A DNA stretch of 44,495 nt from an uncultured Desulfobulbaceae bacterium (GTDB lineage Bacteria > Desulfobacterota > Desulfobulbia > Desulfobulbales > CALZHT01): assembly GCA_945787445.1 (NCBI GenBank), contig CALZHT010000014.1, positions 1-44,495 of the forward strand, in the 5' to 3' direction. Positions 35,730 to 43,755 of the stretch are shown one piece after another. A program made the position numbers and the translations under genes. Each line of letters opens with the position of its first letter. Within the stretch, counting starts at the first letter, position 1. The notes under the pieces were generated by a model. It saw only the letters and a list, made by a program, of their open reading frames with translations, searched no databases and was not told the DNA's origin.

Positions 35730-36462
35730 CTCTGGAAGCAGATCGGAATGGGTTGAGCAGATATTCCGGTCGTATATTTGCTAGACCTGCAAAAACGTTG
35801 GCCTTGATGCGGCTGTTTTTTTCAAAAAACGGCTCGAGTATGCCCCGAATTTCTTGTCGCTTTGTGTCACCTGATATGGGACAGGGGTTGGCGACAGGGG
35901 CGATTCCCAATGATTCTCCCTGTGCCTTTATCTGCGCTTTCTGGAGATAAGCAAGTGGCCTGATGATGGAAAGGCTTCCTGCAAACAACTCCTGCTTCGG
36001 CACCATGGTACTCATGTTGCCGCTATAAAAAAGATTGAGAAAAAACGTTTCAATAATGTCTTCCTGGTGGTGGCCAAAACCGATTTTGGAAAATCCTTTC
36101 TGCCGGGCAATTTCGAAAAGCCGGTTGCGGCGCATACGGGCGCAATGGTAACAACCACTTTTCCCATCTTCAGCAATAAGCGCTTCTTTGCCAATATGTG
36201 TTTTTTCGATTATGTAAGGCGCCTCAAGATACCGAAGCTGTTCTTCAACCAGAATGTATTCCTCCCCTCCGAATCCCATATCAAGATGGACTGCAAGCAG
36301 ATCATAATCAATGGGCGCTTTTTTCCGCCAGTGCTGCAGGAGCCATGTCAGGACCAGACTGTCAATGCCGCCTGACACAGCAACCAGGACACGGTCTCCG
36401 TTGGTCAGCATGTCATAATCATGCATGGCACGGCCAATAAGGTGGTTGATCTTTTTCTTCAT
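35683..36462 (-). CDS. TtcA-like PP-loop ATPase (tRNA thiolation type)
   Basis: This is a 259-residue PP-loop enzyme. Its motif AVSGGIDSL (S-G-G-x-D-S) adenylates a target base. The C-x-x-C in SGCYHCARMRR and the GFGHHQEDIIETFFLNLF segment are typical of the TtcA/TtuA class, which put sulfur on tRNA (2-thiocytidine-32 for TtcA). A late cysteine in VANPCPISGDTKRQ fits the Fe-S-binding version. I favour the ATG at 36462 (MKKKINHLIGRAMHDY), which aligns with TtcA; a further ATG lies 15 codons upstream, and neither has a clear ribosome site. The last residues RGKRLQGAADVPRKGA come from the 129-bp repeat that begins inside the gene. Confidence 0.85.
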   Translation of the reverse strand: MKKKINHLIGRAMHDYDMLTNGDRVLVAVSGGIDSLVLTWLLQHWRKKAPIDYDLLAVHLDMGFGGEEYILVEEQLRYLEAPYIIEKTHIGKEALIAEDGKSGCYHCARMRRNRLFEIARQKGFSKIGFGHHQEDIIETFFLNLFYSGNMSTMVPKQELFAGSLSIIRPLAYLQKAQIKAQGESLGIAPVANPCPISGDTKRQEIRGILEPFFEKNSRIKANVFAGLANIRPEYLLNPFRSASRGKRLQGAADVPRKGA

Positions 36463-36531
36463 GGAATTATAAAAAACCAATGGAGTAGAAAAGGTAATGG
36501 TCAGCATTGATTATTTTTGCAGAGAAAATAA

Positions 36532-37167
36532 TCATTCCAGTTTTTGCAGGGAAGTGCATTGGCCTAATGTTTTGATAATGCCTTCCCGTGCCAACTCTTC
36601 AGCAGTAATCCATTTAAACCCTCTTTGCTTGGCATTTTTGTAGGTTAAGATGTTATCGAAAAGCGCCTGTTGGGTTTCATTGAATTCTCCAAAGCAAAGT
36701 ACTGTACCGTTGGTGCTTTGGATCACTTGATATTTGAAGGCAACAGATGCAGGTTGCGCAATGGAATATTTGCCTCCTTGCCTTTGGTTAAAGCGATGCA
36801 GTGAGCAAATGAGTATGGCATCTGTTTTCATCTGTTGAGCGAGAGAAAGATATTGCGCCAATTGGTCTTCGGGATGTTCTTGAAATGCTATCTGTTGCTG
36901 TTCTTTTGCGATGAAACGGGCGTTTTTTTTCCCGGAAAAATATTCAGCGAACAGGGTATCCATAACATGGATGTTTTGATCAAGGTGACTGACGCCTTGA
37001 TCAATTTCGTATTTACTTTCGGTTGCAGCTTCGACAGGACTGATTGCCAGCGATTGCACAAAATACTGCTCTTCTGGGAGAGGCTTTACCTTTTGTTGCA
37101 TGCAACCCTGAAAAAAAGCTGCTGCCGGCAGAAGCAACATGACATATATGAAAAAAGGCTTTTTCAT
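36532..37167 (-). CDS. Putative lipoprotein of unknown function, 211 aa
   Basis: The N-terminus MKKPFFIYVMLLLPAAAFF is followed by QGC, a loose lipobox. The mature part holds YFVQSLAISPVEA, then a region TDAILICSLHRFNQRQGGKY, VAFKYQVIQSTNGTVL, FGEFNETQQALFDNI and RGFKWITAEELAREGI. I associate this pattern (one-strand-rich domain with ETQQ...L and WITAEELA) with a conserved but unnamed lipoprotein family of Desulfobacterota and Geobacter relatives. No function is known to me. The start is uncertain: ATG 37167 gives the best signal peptide, while ATG 37179 has GAGG only 2 nt away. It is leftward, upstream of the PP-loop gene. Confidence 0.7.
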   Translation of the reverse strand: MKKPFFIYVMLLLPAAAFFQGCMQQKVKPLPEEQYFVQSLAISPVEAATESKYEIDQGVSHLDQNIHVMDTLFAEYFSGKKNARFIAKEQQQIAFQEHPEDQLAQYLSLAQQMKTDAILICSLHRFNQRQGGKYSIAQPASVAFKYQVIQSTNGTVLCFGEFNETQQALFDNILTYKNAKQRGFKWITAEELAREGIIKTLGQCTSLQKLE

Positions 37168-37216
37168 GAGCAGAAACATGTCCTCACGCAAATGGTTTGT
37201 GTAGCAGAACTATTTC

Positions 37217-37361
37217 TATACACAGCGCTATAAGTTCGATACATCCCATCATGCTTTGTCACTCACTGCGGTGCCTGCTCACAGCACTATCAGGATGCTC
37301 CGCCGGCTCCTCGCTCGTTCCTCGCCTGGCTGGGTGCCTCGAACTTATAGCGCCGTGTATA
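37217..37361. repeat. 145-bp element with 23-bp terminal inverted repeats
   Basis: The left end 37217-37239 and right end 37339-37361 are inverted copies with one mismatch (core GCGCTATAAGTTCGA). The inside is GC-rich and non-coding (TGCTTTGTCACTCACTGCGG... GCTCCTCGCTCGTTCCTCGCC). The right end abuts the hisB stop codon (37362-37364). It shares the motif TGCTTTGTCA with the 129-bp elements at a comparable distance from the end, hinting at a related family. Confidence 0.85.
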
Positions 37362-37961
37362 TTAAAGGGAGCCTTTGGAGGACAGGGGCCCTTTTGTTCG
37401 CGGTTCAATGGTTGTTGCCATATCCAAAGCCTTGCCAAATGCCTTGAAAATAGCCTCGAGTATATGATGAGCATTTTCACCATGGACCAACTCCACATGC
37501 AGAGTGATACCACCATTTAAGGCCAAGGCCCATAAAAATTCCCTCACAAGTGCTACATCGAATTCACCTACCTTCTGGTCTGTGAGGGTAACGCCGTAAT
37601 GCAGGTAGGGCCTGTTTGACAGGTCGCAGGTAACTCTTACGAGAGTTTCGTCCATGGGAACAGAACTGAAACCATATCTGCGGATTTCTTTGAAATCGTT
37701 GAGAGAAGTTTTCAGCGCCTGGCCAAGACAGATGCCGATGTCCTCAACTGTATGGTGATCATCAACTTCAGTATCACCGGATGCTGATATAGTCAGGTCA
37801 AAAAAACCGTGGACAGTAAAAAGTGTCAGCATATGATCCATAAACGGCACACCGGTTTTAATGGTAGGTTTTCCCTGACCGTCAATGGATAGTATCAGAT
37901 TAATATTTGTTTCTTTAGTCTTACGGCTAATTTCGCCTTTTCTTTGCATGGCAGGATTCAT
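37362..37961 (-). CDS. hisB: Imidazoleglycerol-phosphate dehydratase
   Basis: HisB dehydrates imidazole-glycerol phosphate to imidazole-acetol phosphate, step six of histidine synthesis. The 199-residue monofunctional enzyme has the manganese-binding histidine motifs MDHMLTLFTVHG, DDHHTVEDIGICLGQAL and NAHHILEAIFKAFGKAL. It ends in TKGPLSSKGSL, the family's usual C-terminus. AGGAG lies 6-7 nt before the ATG at 37961. It stands alone rather than in a his operon. The stop codon touches the right terminal repeat of the 145-bp element. Confidence 0.97.
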   Translation of the reverse strand: MNPAMQRKGEISRKTKETNINLILSIDGQGKPTIKTGVPFMDHMLTLFTVHGFFDLTISASGDTEVDDHHTVEDIGICLGQALKTSLNDFKEIRRYGFSSVPMDETLVRVTCDLSNRPYLHYGVTLTDQKVGEFDVALVREFLWALALNGGITLHVELVHGENAHHILEAIFKAFGKALDMATTIEPRTKGPLSSKGSL

Positions 37962-38277
37962 CGATAGCTCCTGTTCAGTTAATAAGAGAGAAAATGTATC
38001 GGCCTTTCTGAAATATAAACGATTGAGGAGAAATTTTCATTTTCCATAAAAATTTCTCCTTTTAGGATGATAACTAATGATAATAAATTTATCTATACCA
38101 CAGAATGTATGAGTGGCAATACCCTTTTGCTTCTTGAAAAAATATAGTATATATTAATTTTACTGCATAGGGGTGTACTATAACCGTTTGATTATCAGAG
38201 GCAAAAAATAAGAAGGCAACGGAGTTCCTAACAACTTCTTTTTTGTCCGTTTTTCCATTGCCATAGATGCTTTTTTA
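37962..38277. other. Intergenic region between hisB and tRNA-Gly with a long hairpin
   Basis: No gene was seen. A perfect 12-bp inverted repeat (38026-38037, AGGAGAAATTTT, and 38049-38060) with an 11-nt loop lies 65-100 nt upstream of hisB, and its plus-strand side is followed by TTTT. It may be a hisB leader hairpin. The rest is AT-rich with no recognised motif. Confidence 0.5.
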
Positions 38278-38306
38278 TTGACATCAATGGTCCTCTTGGT
38301 TATATA
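38278..38306 (+). promoter_or_regulatory. Sigma70 promoter for tRNA-Gly
   Basis: A perfect TTGACA (38278-38283), a 17-nt spacer and TATATA (38301-38306) lie 41 nt before the tRNA. Confidence 0.75.
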
Positions 38307-38347
38307 ACGGCACAATTTTTTTGGCGATAAAGCTGAAAGAATCAAGA

Positions 38348-38422
<75 letters not shown>

Positions 38423-38431
38423 TTTGATTTT

Positions 38432-38463
38432 AAAAGGTTCGGTTTTGATTCGAACCTTTTTTT
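38432..38463 (+). terminator. Terminator after tRNA-Gly
   Basis: AAAAGGTTCG (38432-38441), a 9-nt loop, then CGAACCTTTT and further Ts: a perfect 10-bp stem with a T-run. It separates the tRNA from rplM. Confidence 0.9.
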
Positions 38464-38552
38464 CATTAGTTCATAAACCTGTTAAGTATTTAGCACCAAA
38501 AAACGAAGTTTACGGCTCTTCCGGGCCATTAAAACTTACCGAGGATCAGAGA

Positions 38553-38981
38553 ATGAAAACCTATCTCACACCAGTCAATGAAATTGAGCGAAACTGGTAC
38601 GTGGTGGATGCGCAAGGGAAAGTGCTGGGTAGATTGGCATCTGAGATTGCCATGCGGCTGCGTGGCAAGCATAAACCCAATTTTTCCACCTTTATGGATG
38701 TCGGCGATTTCGTTGTCGTGGTTAATGCCGACAAGGTACGGCTGACTGGGAAAAAATGGGATGACAAGATCTATTATCATCATACCGGATATATTGGCGG
38801 CATAAAGCAACGGACCGCCAAAGAGCTGCTGGAAAGAAAGCCTGAAGAACTGTTAAGAAAGGCTGTCAAGGGTATGCTTCCCAAAAATCCCCTGGGACGG
38901 GCCCAGCTCAAGAAGCTCAAAGTTTATGCCGGCGAAGAGCATCCCCATGAAGCTCAACAGCCCCAACCACTTGAATTGTAA
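38553..38981 (+). CDS. rplM: 50S ribosomal protein L13
   Basis: The 142-residue product [20 protein letters not shown] has the typical start, [37 protein letters not shown], and [21 protein letters not shown] of L13, a 23S-rRNA-binding early-assembly protein. The ATG at 38553 is set by homology and GAGG about 9 nt upstream; the frame is open further upstream only by chance. It pairs with rpsI 39 nt downstream, the near-universal rplM-rpsI operon. The 90-nt leader after the tRNA terminator should hold the promoter; none is clear. Confidence 0.98.
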   Translation: MKTYLTPVNEIERNWYVVDAQGKVLGRLASEIAMRLRGKHKPNFSTFMDVGDFVVVVNADKVRLTGKKWDDKIYYHHTGYIGGIKQRTAKELLERKPEELLRKAVKGMLPKNPLGRAQLKKLKVYAGEEHPHEAQQPQPLEL

Positions 38982-39020
38982 TATCATTTATGGGTTTAAC
39001 CAGGAATAATGGAGTTTAGA

Positions 39021-39416
39021 ATGGCCGAAGACCAATATTATGCCACAGGAAAAAGAAAAAGCGCCATTGCCAGGGTCTGGCTCAGACCAGGAAAAGGCAA
39101 TGTTGTGGTAAACAAGAAAAATCTGGAAGAATATTTCGGCGGCGGTGACGATTTCAAGAAAAAGATTGAAAAGCCTTTTGCTTTGACTGACACTGCAGCA
39201 AAATATGACGTGTATGCCACCCTGCGTGGCGGCGGTAAGTCTGCCCAATCTGAGGCCTTGCGGCATGGGATCTCAAGGGCACTGCTCGAAGTCGACGCGG
39301 AATTCAGGCTGACTTTGAAAAAAGCCGGCTTTTTGACTCGGGACCCGAGAGTAAAAGAGAGAAAAAAATATGGAAAAAAAGGGGCGCGGGCCAGCTTCCA
39401 GTTCTCAAAACGCTGA
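39021..39416 (+). CDS. rpsI: 30S ribosomal protein S9
   Basis: The 131-residue product starts [20 protein letters not shown] and ends [17 protein letters not shown], the basic tail that reaches the P-site tRNA. The internal [20 protein letters not shown] is standard. The ATG at 39021 has GGAG 6 nt upstream; an in-frame ATG four codons earlier lacks a site. Confidence 0.98.
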   Translation: MAEDQYYATGKRKSAIARVWLRPGKGNVVVNKKNLEEYFGGGDDFKKKIEKPFALTDTAAKYDVYATLRGGGKSAQSEALRHGISRALLEVDAEFRLTLKKAGFLTRDPRVKERKKYGKKGARASFQFSKR

Positions 39417-39468
39417 TTTGTCTCAAAAAGCGGCTTTACAGCTTGCCGAGATCAATTGAGATTTTTGC

Positions 39469-39510
39469 CAGGGGAAAAACGATGTATTGTCGTTTTTCCC
39501 CTGTTTTGTT
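39469..39510 (+). terminator. Terminator of the rplM-rpsI operon
   Basis: CAGGGGAAAAACGA (39469-39482), a 7-nt loop and the exact complement to 39503, followed by TTTTGTT. A 129-bp repeat starts at the next base. Confidence 0.93.
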
Positions 39511-39639
39511 ATAAGCGATTACAGGGTGGCACATCTGCTTTGTCATCGGCCTGCCACATACCTGATGTATAGTGGACAGGCCTCTTTCAAGTTTATGCCC
39601 CCTTGCGGGGTACATCTGCACCACCCTGTAATCGCTTAT
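39511..39639. repeat. 129-bp MITE-like palindromic element, copy B
   Basis: The terminal inverted repeats are perfect over 19 nt (ATAAGCGATTACAGGGTGG and its complement). An internal palindrome (GGCCTGCCACATAC / GTATAGTGGACAGGCC) and CCCC-TTGC-GGGG match copy A at 35601-35729 position for position. Copies differ at compensating places in the stems, which suggests that the fold is kept. There is no coding capacity. Confidence 0.93.
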
Positions 39640-39702
39640 GAATACAAGTGGTTGCAGGTTTCAATATTGCCTGTTTGCTCGTCTTTTTGAATGGGGTAAG
39701 AG

Positions 39703-40740
39703 ATGTTACGAGTAGGAATTATAGGCGCTTCCGGGTATACCGGCGCGGAACTCACCAGAATTTTATGTAATCATCCTGAGGTGGAGCTGGCTGTTGCTAC
39801 CTCAAGGCAATATGCAGGGAAACCCCTAACTCAAGTATATCCGAGTTTAAAGGGAAAAACCGACCTGGTTTGTGAAGATACTGCTGCAGAAAATCTGACC
39901 GGCCGTGCTGACCTTTTTTTTACCGCAGTGCCCCACCAAACTGCCATGTCTGTGGTTCCTCATTTACTTGCTAATGGAAGCAAGGTTGTGGACTTGAGTG
40001 CCGATTTCCGTATTGCTGATGCCAGCGTCTATGAAAAATGGTACCAACCGCATTCAGCAAAAGAATATCTGGACGAAGCTGTTTACGGCCTTCCCGAACT
40101 CCACCGTGCTGCAATTATAACATCAAGATTGGTAGCCAACCCCGGCTGCTATCCGACAAGTATCATTCTGGGCGTAGCCCCATTATTGAAAGCAGGGTTA
40201 ATCAATCCGTCTACCCTAATTGCCGACTCCAAATCGGGAGCTTCCGGTGCAGGCCGAGGCGCCCAGACAGGAACCCTGTTCTGCGAGGTCACTGGAGGCT
40301 TTCGCGCCTATAAGGTAGCCGAACATCGTCATACTCCGGAGATAGAACAGGAAATAAGCCTGTTATGCAATAAGCAGGTGACACTCAGTTTTACTCCCCA
40401 TCTTGTGCCAATGTCCCGCGGCATTTTCAGCACTATATACGCATCCGTATCCCAGAAGGTAACCCAAAAAGAACTGCAAGGTATCTATAATGATTTTTGT
40501 GGCAATGAACCTTTTATCCGTGTGTGTGATCCTGGAACGCTGCCGACCACCCAGTATGTGCGAGGGAGTAATTTCTGTGACATTGCGTGCAGGCTTGATG
40601 AACGAACTGGAAGGGTAATAGTCCTTTCAGTCATAGATAATCTGGTTAAAGGAGCAAGCGGCCAGGCCATCCAGAACATGAATTTGCTGGGGGGCTTCCC
40701 AGAGGATATGGGGCTTGCTGCGCCGCCATTATTTCCGTGA
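39703..40740 (+). CDS. argC: N-acetyl-gamma-glutamyl-phosphate reductase
   Basis: ArgC reduces N-acetylglutamyl phosphate to the semialdehyde with NADPH in arginine synthesis. The 345-residue product has the nucleotide-binding start VGIIGASGYTGAELTRIL, the catalytic cysteine in ANPGCYPTS (about residue 150), and the SKSGASGAGRGA and EHRHTPEIEQE segments of the family. The ATG at 39703 follows a GGGGTAAGAG stretch. It stands without other arg genes. Confidence 0.97.
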   Translation: MLRVGIIGASGYTGAELTRILCNHPEVELAVATSRQYAGKPLTQVYPSLKGKTDLVCEDTAAENLTGRADLFFTAVPHQTAMSVVPHLLANGSKVVDLSADFRIADASVYEKWYQPHSAKEYLDEAVYGLPELHRAAIITSRLVANPGCYPTSIILGVAPLLKAGLINPSTLIADSKSGASGAGRGAQTGTLFCEVTGGFRAYKVAEHRHTPEIEQEISLLCNKQVTLSFTPHLVPMSRGIFSTIYASVSQKVTQKELQGIYNDFCGNEPFIRVCDPGTLPTTQYVRGSNFCDIACRLDERTGRVIVLSVIDNLVKGASGQAIQNMNLLGGFPEDMGLAAPPLFP

Positions 40741-40782
40741 CATCTGGTAAAGAGGAATGTTTGGGAACTTGTGTGATTTGTT

Positions 40783-41544
40783 GTGCGGAATATTAAACTA
40801 CTCCTTGCTTATGACGGGACAAATTACGCTGGGTGGCAGCGCCAGAAAAATGCACTAACAATCCAGGGGATGATTGAGGAAAAAATCTCTATCATGACTG
40901 GGAGCAAAATCCAACTGCATGGCGCCGGTAGGACGGATGCAGGGGTCCATGCCCTTGGCATGGTGGCAAATTTTCCTACTAATTCTACAATACCTGTTCT
41001 TGGCTTCCATGATGGTTTAAACAGTTTGTTGCCGGAAGATATCCGGATTTTCGGTGTTGAAGATGTTGACCCGGCATTTCATGCAAGGAACAGCGCTAAA
41101 GGCAAAGTGTATTCTTATAACATAACTACCATTCCGGTGCCGCTGCCTACAGAGAGGCTTTATTATACGCATGTGCGTGGCCCCCTTGATATCAGGGCCA
41201 TGCGGGACTGCTTGGACCACATTGTTGGCAGTCATGATTTCAGTAGCTTTGAGGCCACTGGATCTCGGGATAGCAAAAATAAAAAAGGTAAAGGCGCCCT
41301 CCGCACAATTTTTTCAGCAGAACTCATGGCGCATCATCAATCCATTGAAAGCTTTCGTGTTGTCATTTCGGGTGATGGATTTCTACGCCATATGGTACGC
41401 AACATTGTCGGCACCTTAATCGAAGCAGGGCAGGGCAAACGAACAGCGCAATCATTTAATGAGGTGCTTGCGGCTAAGGACCGCAAGATGGCTGGGCCAA
41501 CCGCCCCCTCAAAAGGGTTGTTCCTTGAGAAGGTTTTATATTAA
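40783..41544 (+). CDS. truA: tRNA pseudouridine(38-40) synthase
   Basis: TruA makes pseudouridine at positions 38-40 of the tRNA anticodon arm. The 253-residue product starts RNIKLLLAYDGTNYAGWQRQ and has the catalytic GAGRTDAGVHALG, YYTHVRGPLD and GDGFLRHMVRNIVGTLIEAG motifs. The start is GTG at 40783; the ribosome site is weak. It lies 42 nt after argC and 55 nt before the aminotransferase, probably one transcript. Confidence 0.96.
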   Translation: MRNIKLLLAYDGTNYAGWQRQKNALTIQGMIEEKISIMTGSKIQLHGAGRTDAGVHALGMVANFPTNSTIPVLGFHDGLNSLLPEDIRIFGVEDVDPAFHARNSAKGKVYSYNITTIPVPLPTERLYYTHVRGPLDIRAMRDCLDHIVGSHDFSSFEATGSRDSKNKKGKGALRTIFSAELMAHHQSIESFRVVISGDGFLRHMVRNIVGTLIEAGQGKRTAQSFNEVLAAKDRKMAGPTAPSKGLFLEKVLY

Positions 41545-41599
41545 AAGAGTATTGGATTACATTTTTCCAGAATATTAAAAAAATCTATGGGGAAGGATC

Positions 41600-42808
41600 A
41601 TGGAGTCGCAGATTATATCGGTTGCTGAACGAGTGCAGGAAATTAAACCCTCACCTACTTTGGCAGTAAATGCGAAGGCAAAGGCATTGAGAGCCGCTGG
41701 TGCTGATGTTCTCAACTTCAGCGTGGGCGAACCTGATTTTGATACACCTGAACATGTGTGCCAGGGTGGTAGAGAGGCAATTGACCAGCGCTTTACCCGG
41801 TATACTCCTGTTCCGGGTATTCTTGAATTGCGGGAGGCAATTGCCAAACGGTTTGCCGAGGATAAAGGATGGCACTACGAACCGGACCAAATCCAAGTGT
41901 CCTGTGGGGGTAAGCACGGCCTGTATAATATGGCCCAGGCCCTGTTCAATCACGGTGATGAGGTGTTGATTCCCACCCCGTATTGGGTTTCCTATCCCCC
42001 AATTGTGCAACTTGCCGGAGCCACCCCGGTATCTGTTCCTCTTTCGGAAAACAAAGATTTTGATCTTGATCCGCATGTGCTTGAAAGCTATGTCACCGAT
42101 AGGACCCGAGGGATAATTCTGAATAGTCCCTCCAATCCGATCGGTTCAATTTTTTCACGAACTGCACTCGAAGCTGTAGGCAGAATGGCATTGGATAAGG
42201 GTTGGGTCATAATATCGGATGATATTTACGACACCATAGTCTATGGCCAGGATACAATTCCCCATATTCTTGATGTTGACGATAAACTCAAGGAACAGAC
42301 CTTAATTTTAAACGGAGTTTCAAAATCATTCGCCATGACCGGCTGGCGGATCGGGTATTCATTGGGACCAAAACATATACTCGCTGCCATGAACAAAATA
42401 CAGAGCCAGAGCACATCCAATCCATCATCCGTTGCCCAAAAGGCTGCTCTAGCTGCTGTTGCCGGTCCCCAGGATTTTGCTGAAATGATGACCGAGGCTT
42501 TTCTGCCCCGCCGTGATTTTATCATCAATGCGCTTATCTCTAATGAAGGAATAACCTGTGTTGTTCCCAAGGGTGCTTTTTACGTTTTTCCGAATTTTTC
42601 AGCCTATTACGGCAGATCATTTAATGATAAAAAGATCGGCAATTCTTTGGAAATGGCGGATTATTTGCTCGATAAAGCCTTGTTGGCTATAGTTCCCGGC
42701 GCTGCATTCGGCGCCGATGATTTTATCCGTTTTTCTTTTGCCACGTCTATGGAGGTGATTACTGAGGGAATGAAGCGCTTGAAAGATGCGCTGGCCAAGC
42801 TAACTTGA
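41600..42808 (+). CDS. Class I PLP aminotransferase (aspartate aminotransferase type)
   Basis: This is a 402-residue fold-type-I transaminase of the AspC/AAT Ib group. It shows FSVGEPDFDTPEH, RYTPVPGILELREAIA, NSPSNPIGS (where most relatives have NPxNPTG), ISDDIYDTIVYG and the PLP-lysine motif NGVSKSFAMTGWRIGY. It most likely interconverts aspartate and glutamate; some relatives also accept prephenate. GGAAGG lies about 5 nt before the ATG. A terminator follows. Confidence 0.93.
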   Translation: MESQIISVAERVQEIKPSPTLAVNAKAKALRAAGADVLNFSVGEPDFDTPEHVCQGGREAIDQRFTRYTPVPGILELREAIAKRFAEDKGWHYEPDQIQVSCGGKHGLYNMAQALFNHGDEVLIPTPYWVSYPPIVQLAGATPVSVPLSENKDFDLDPHVLESYVTDRTRGIILNSPSNPIGSIFSRTALEAVGRMALDKGWVIISDDIYDTIVYGQDTIPHILDVDDKLKEQTLILNGVSKSFAMTGWRIGYSLGPKHILAAMNKIQSQSTSNPSSVAQKAALAAVAGPQDFAEMMTEAFLPRRDFIINALISNEGITCVVPKGAFYVFPNFSAYYGRSFNDKKIGNSLEMADYLLDKALLAIVPGAAFGADDFIRFSFATSMEVITEGMKRLKDALAKLT

Positions 42809-42830
42809 AAGGTTAGAGGATATTTCTTTA

Positions 42831-42869
42831 AAAACGGGAAGCGATTCAACTGCTGCTTCCCGTTTTTTT
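42831..42869 (+). terminator. Terminator after the aminotransferase gene
   Basis: AAAACGGGAAGC (42831-42842), a 12-nt loop, GCTTCCCGTTTT plus further Ts: a perfect 12-bp stem and T-run. Confidence 0.95.
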
Positions 42870-42929
42870 GATAATACTAATTCAGATAACCTGATCTCGG
42901 CAGATTTTTAGTTGATACCAAAAATACTA

Positions 42930-43085
42930 GCATAAAAGAAGTGCCTAAAGTTTGAAGTGCCTAAAGTGCCTAAAGTTATGGTACTTTTCTGATCAGACTA
43001 TTTTCAGTGCCCCCTTGAGGGGTATAAATTCTTTAACTTTAGGCACTTCAAACTTTAGTTCACTTTAGGCACTTTATTAGGCATC
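42930..43085. repeat. Inverted repeat of iterated AAGTGCCTAAAGT units (copy 2)
   Basis: A 23-bp perfect inverted pair joins 42945-42967 to 43036-43058, flanked by further units (AAGTGCCTAAAGT, AAGTGAACTAAAGT read from the right). The loop region contains TGCCCCC-TTGA-GGGGTA. The same unit set flanks the loop at 19732-19860, including AAAGTTATGG next to the loop in both copies. The gap between the aminotransferase gene and the small 62-aa gene contains nothing else. Confidence 0.85.
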
Positions 43086-43150
43086 ATTGCAAAATCCGAG
43101 AACGTTTTGTAACTCCTTGAAATTACGTTTCGAGCTCAGGAGTTCTGTAA

Positions 43151-43339
43151 TTAAAGTTCTTCATTGGATTCGCTGAGCGCCCATGTCCACTGATCCAGTG
43201 GGCGTTCCATGGAAAGCGCCTTGGCGCCGCTATTTGAATAGCATTGATAAACCCACTCCCCCCTTTTCTCACTCAAGAAAATTTTTATTAATCCATGATT
43301 TGGGTGATTAAACCATCCTTCTTGATATTTGCCGTCCAT
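43151..43339 (-). CDS. Small hypothetical protein, 62 aa
   Basis: I do not recognise this. The product MDGKYQEGWFNHPNHGLIKI continues with a short basic and aromatic-rich part (GEWVYQCYSNSGAKALSM) and ends SNEEL. It has one cysteine, four tryptophans and no membrane segment. A good ribosome site (GGAAAGG, about 5-7 nt before the ATG) and a protein-like composition support a real gene. It stands alone between two repeat-rich gaps. Confidence 0.5.
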   Translation of the reverse strand: MDGKYQEGWFNHPNHGLIKIFLSEKRGEWVYQCYSNSGAKALSMERPLDQWTWALSESNEEL

Positions 43340-43755
43340 TTGACCTTTCCTGAATGTTCACTGGTTACTGATAATTACTCCCTGTTTTGGAGGTATTTAT
43401 GAAACCTGTCAATAATTTTAGGATACCTATTTGTAATAATAATAGCAAGATAAATGCTTAGGCTAGGCTTTGATTCGCCAGTGTAACTCTTTTCTGATTA
43501 CCACTAGAATTCAGCTATTTTTTATACACGTTTTAAAACCCTTTGTCTTTTCGAGCACAGCGAGAAATCTCATTGTCCCAGAAAAAGATTTCTCATGATT
43601 GTTCGAAATGACAGACATATCAAAAGGTAACAGGTTATGCTGTGTATCTTTAAGGTAACGAAGAAATTAGGGTAATCAGAATCTTTTTTATATTGTCCTT
43701 ATCTTTGGTCAACTGAAGGAGACTGCAGTTAGTAATCGTATTTTATATGATTTCA
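43340..43755. other. Non-coding gap with an imperfect palindromic repeat
   Basis: No gene was seen. An imperfect inverted repeat lies at about 43544-43612. The outer arms GTCTTTTCGA / TCGAAATGAC are partly matched, and the inner arms GAGAAATCT (43562-43570) / AGATTTCTC (43586-43594) are perfect. Sequences of this type (TTCGAGC.CAGCGAGAAATCTC) are common intergenic repeats in many bacterial genomes. Confidence 0.5.

Noticed and set aside
38424-38552. Open frame extending rplM upstream by 43 codons.
   Set aside because: It starts inside the tRNA terminator and is not part of L13. The true start has homology and a ribosome site.
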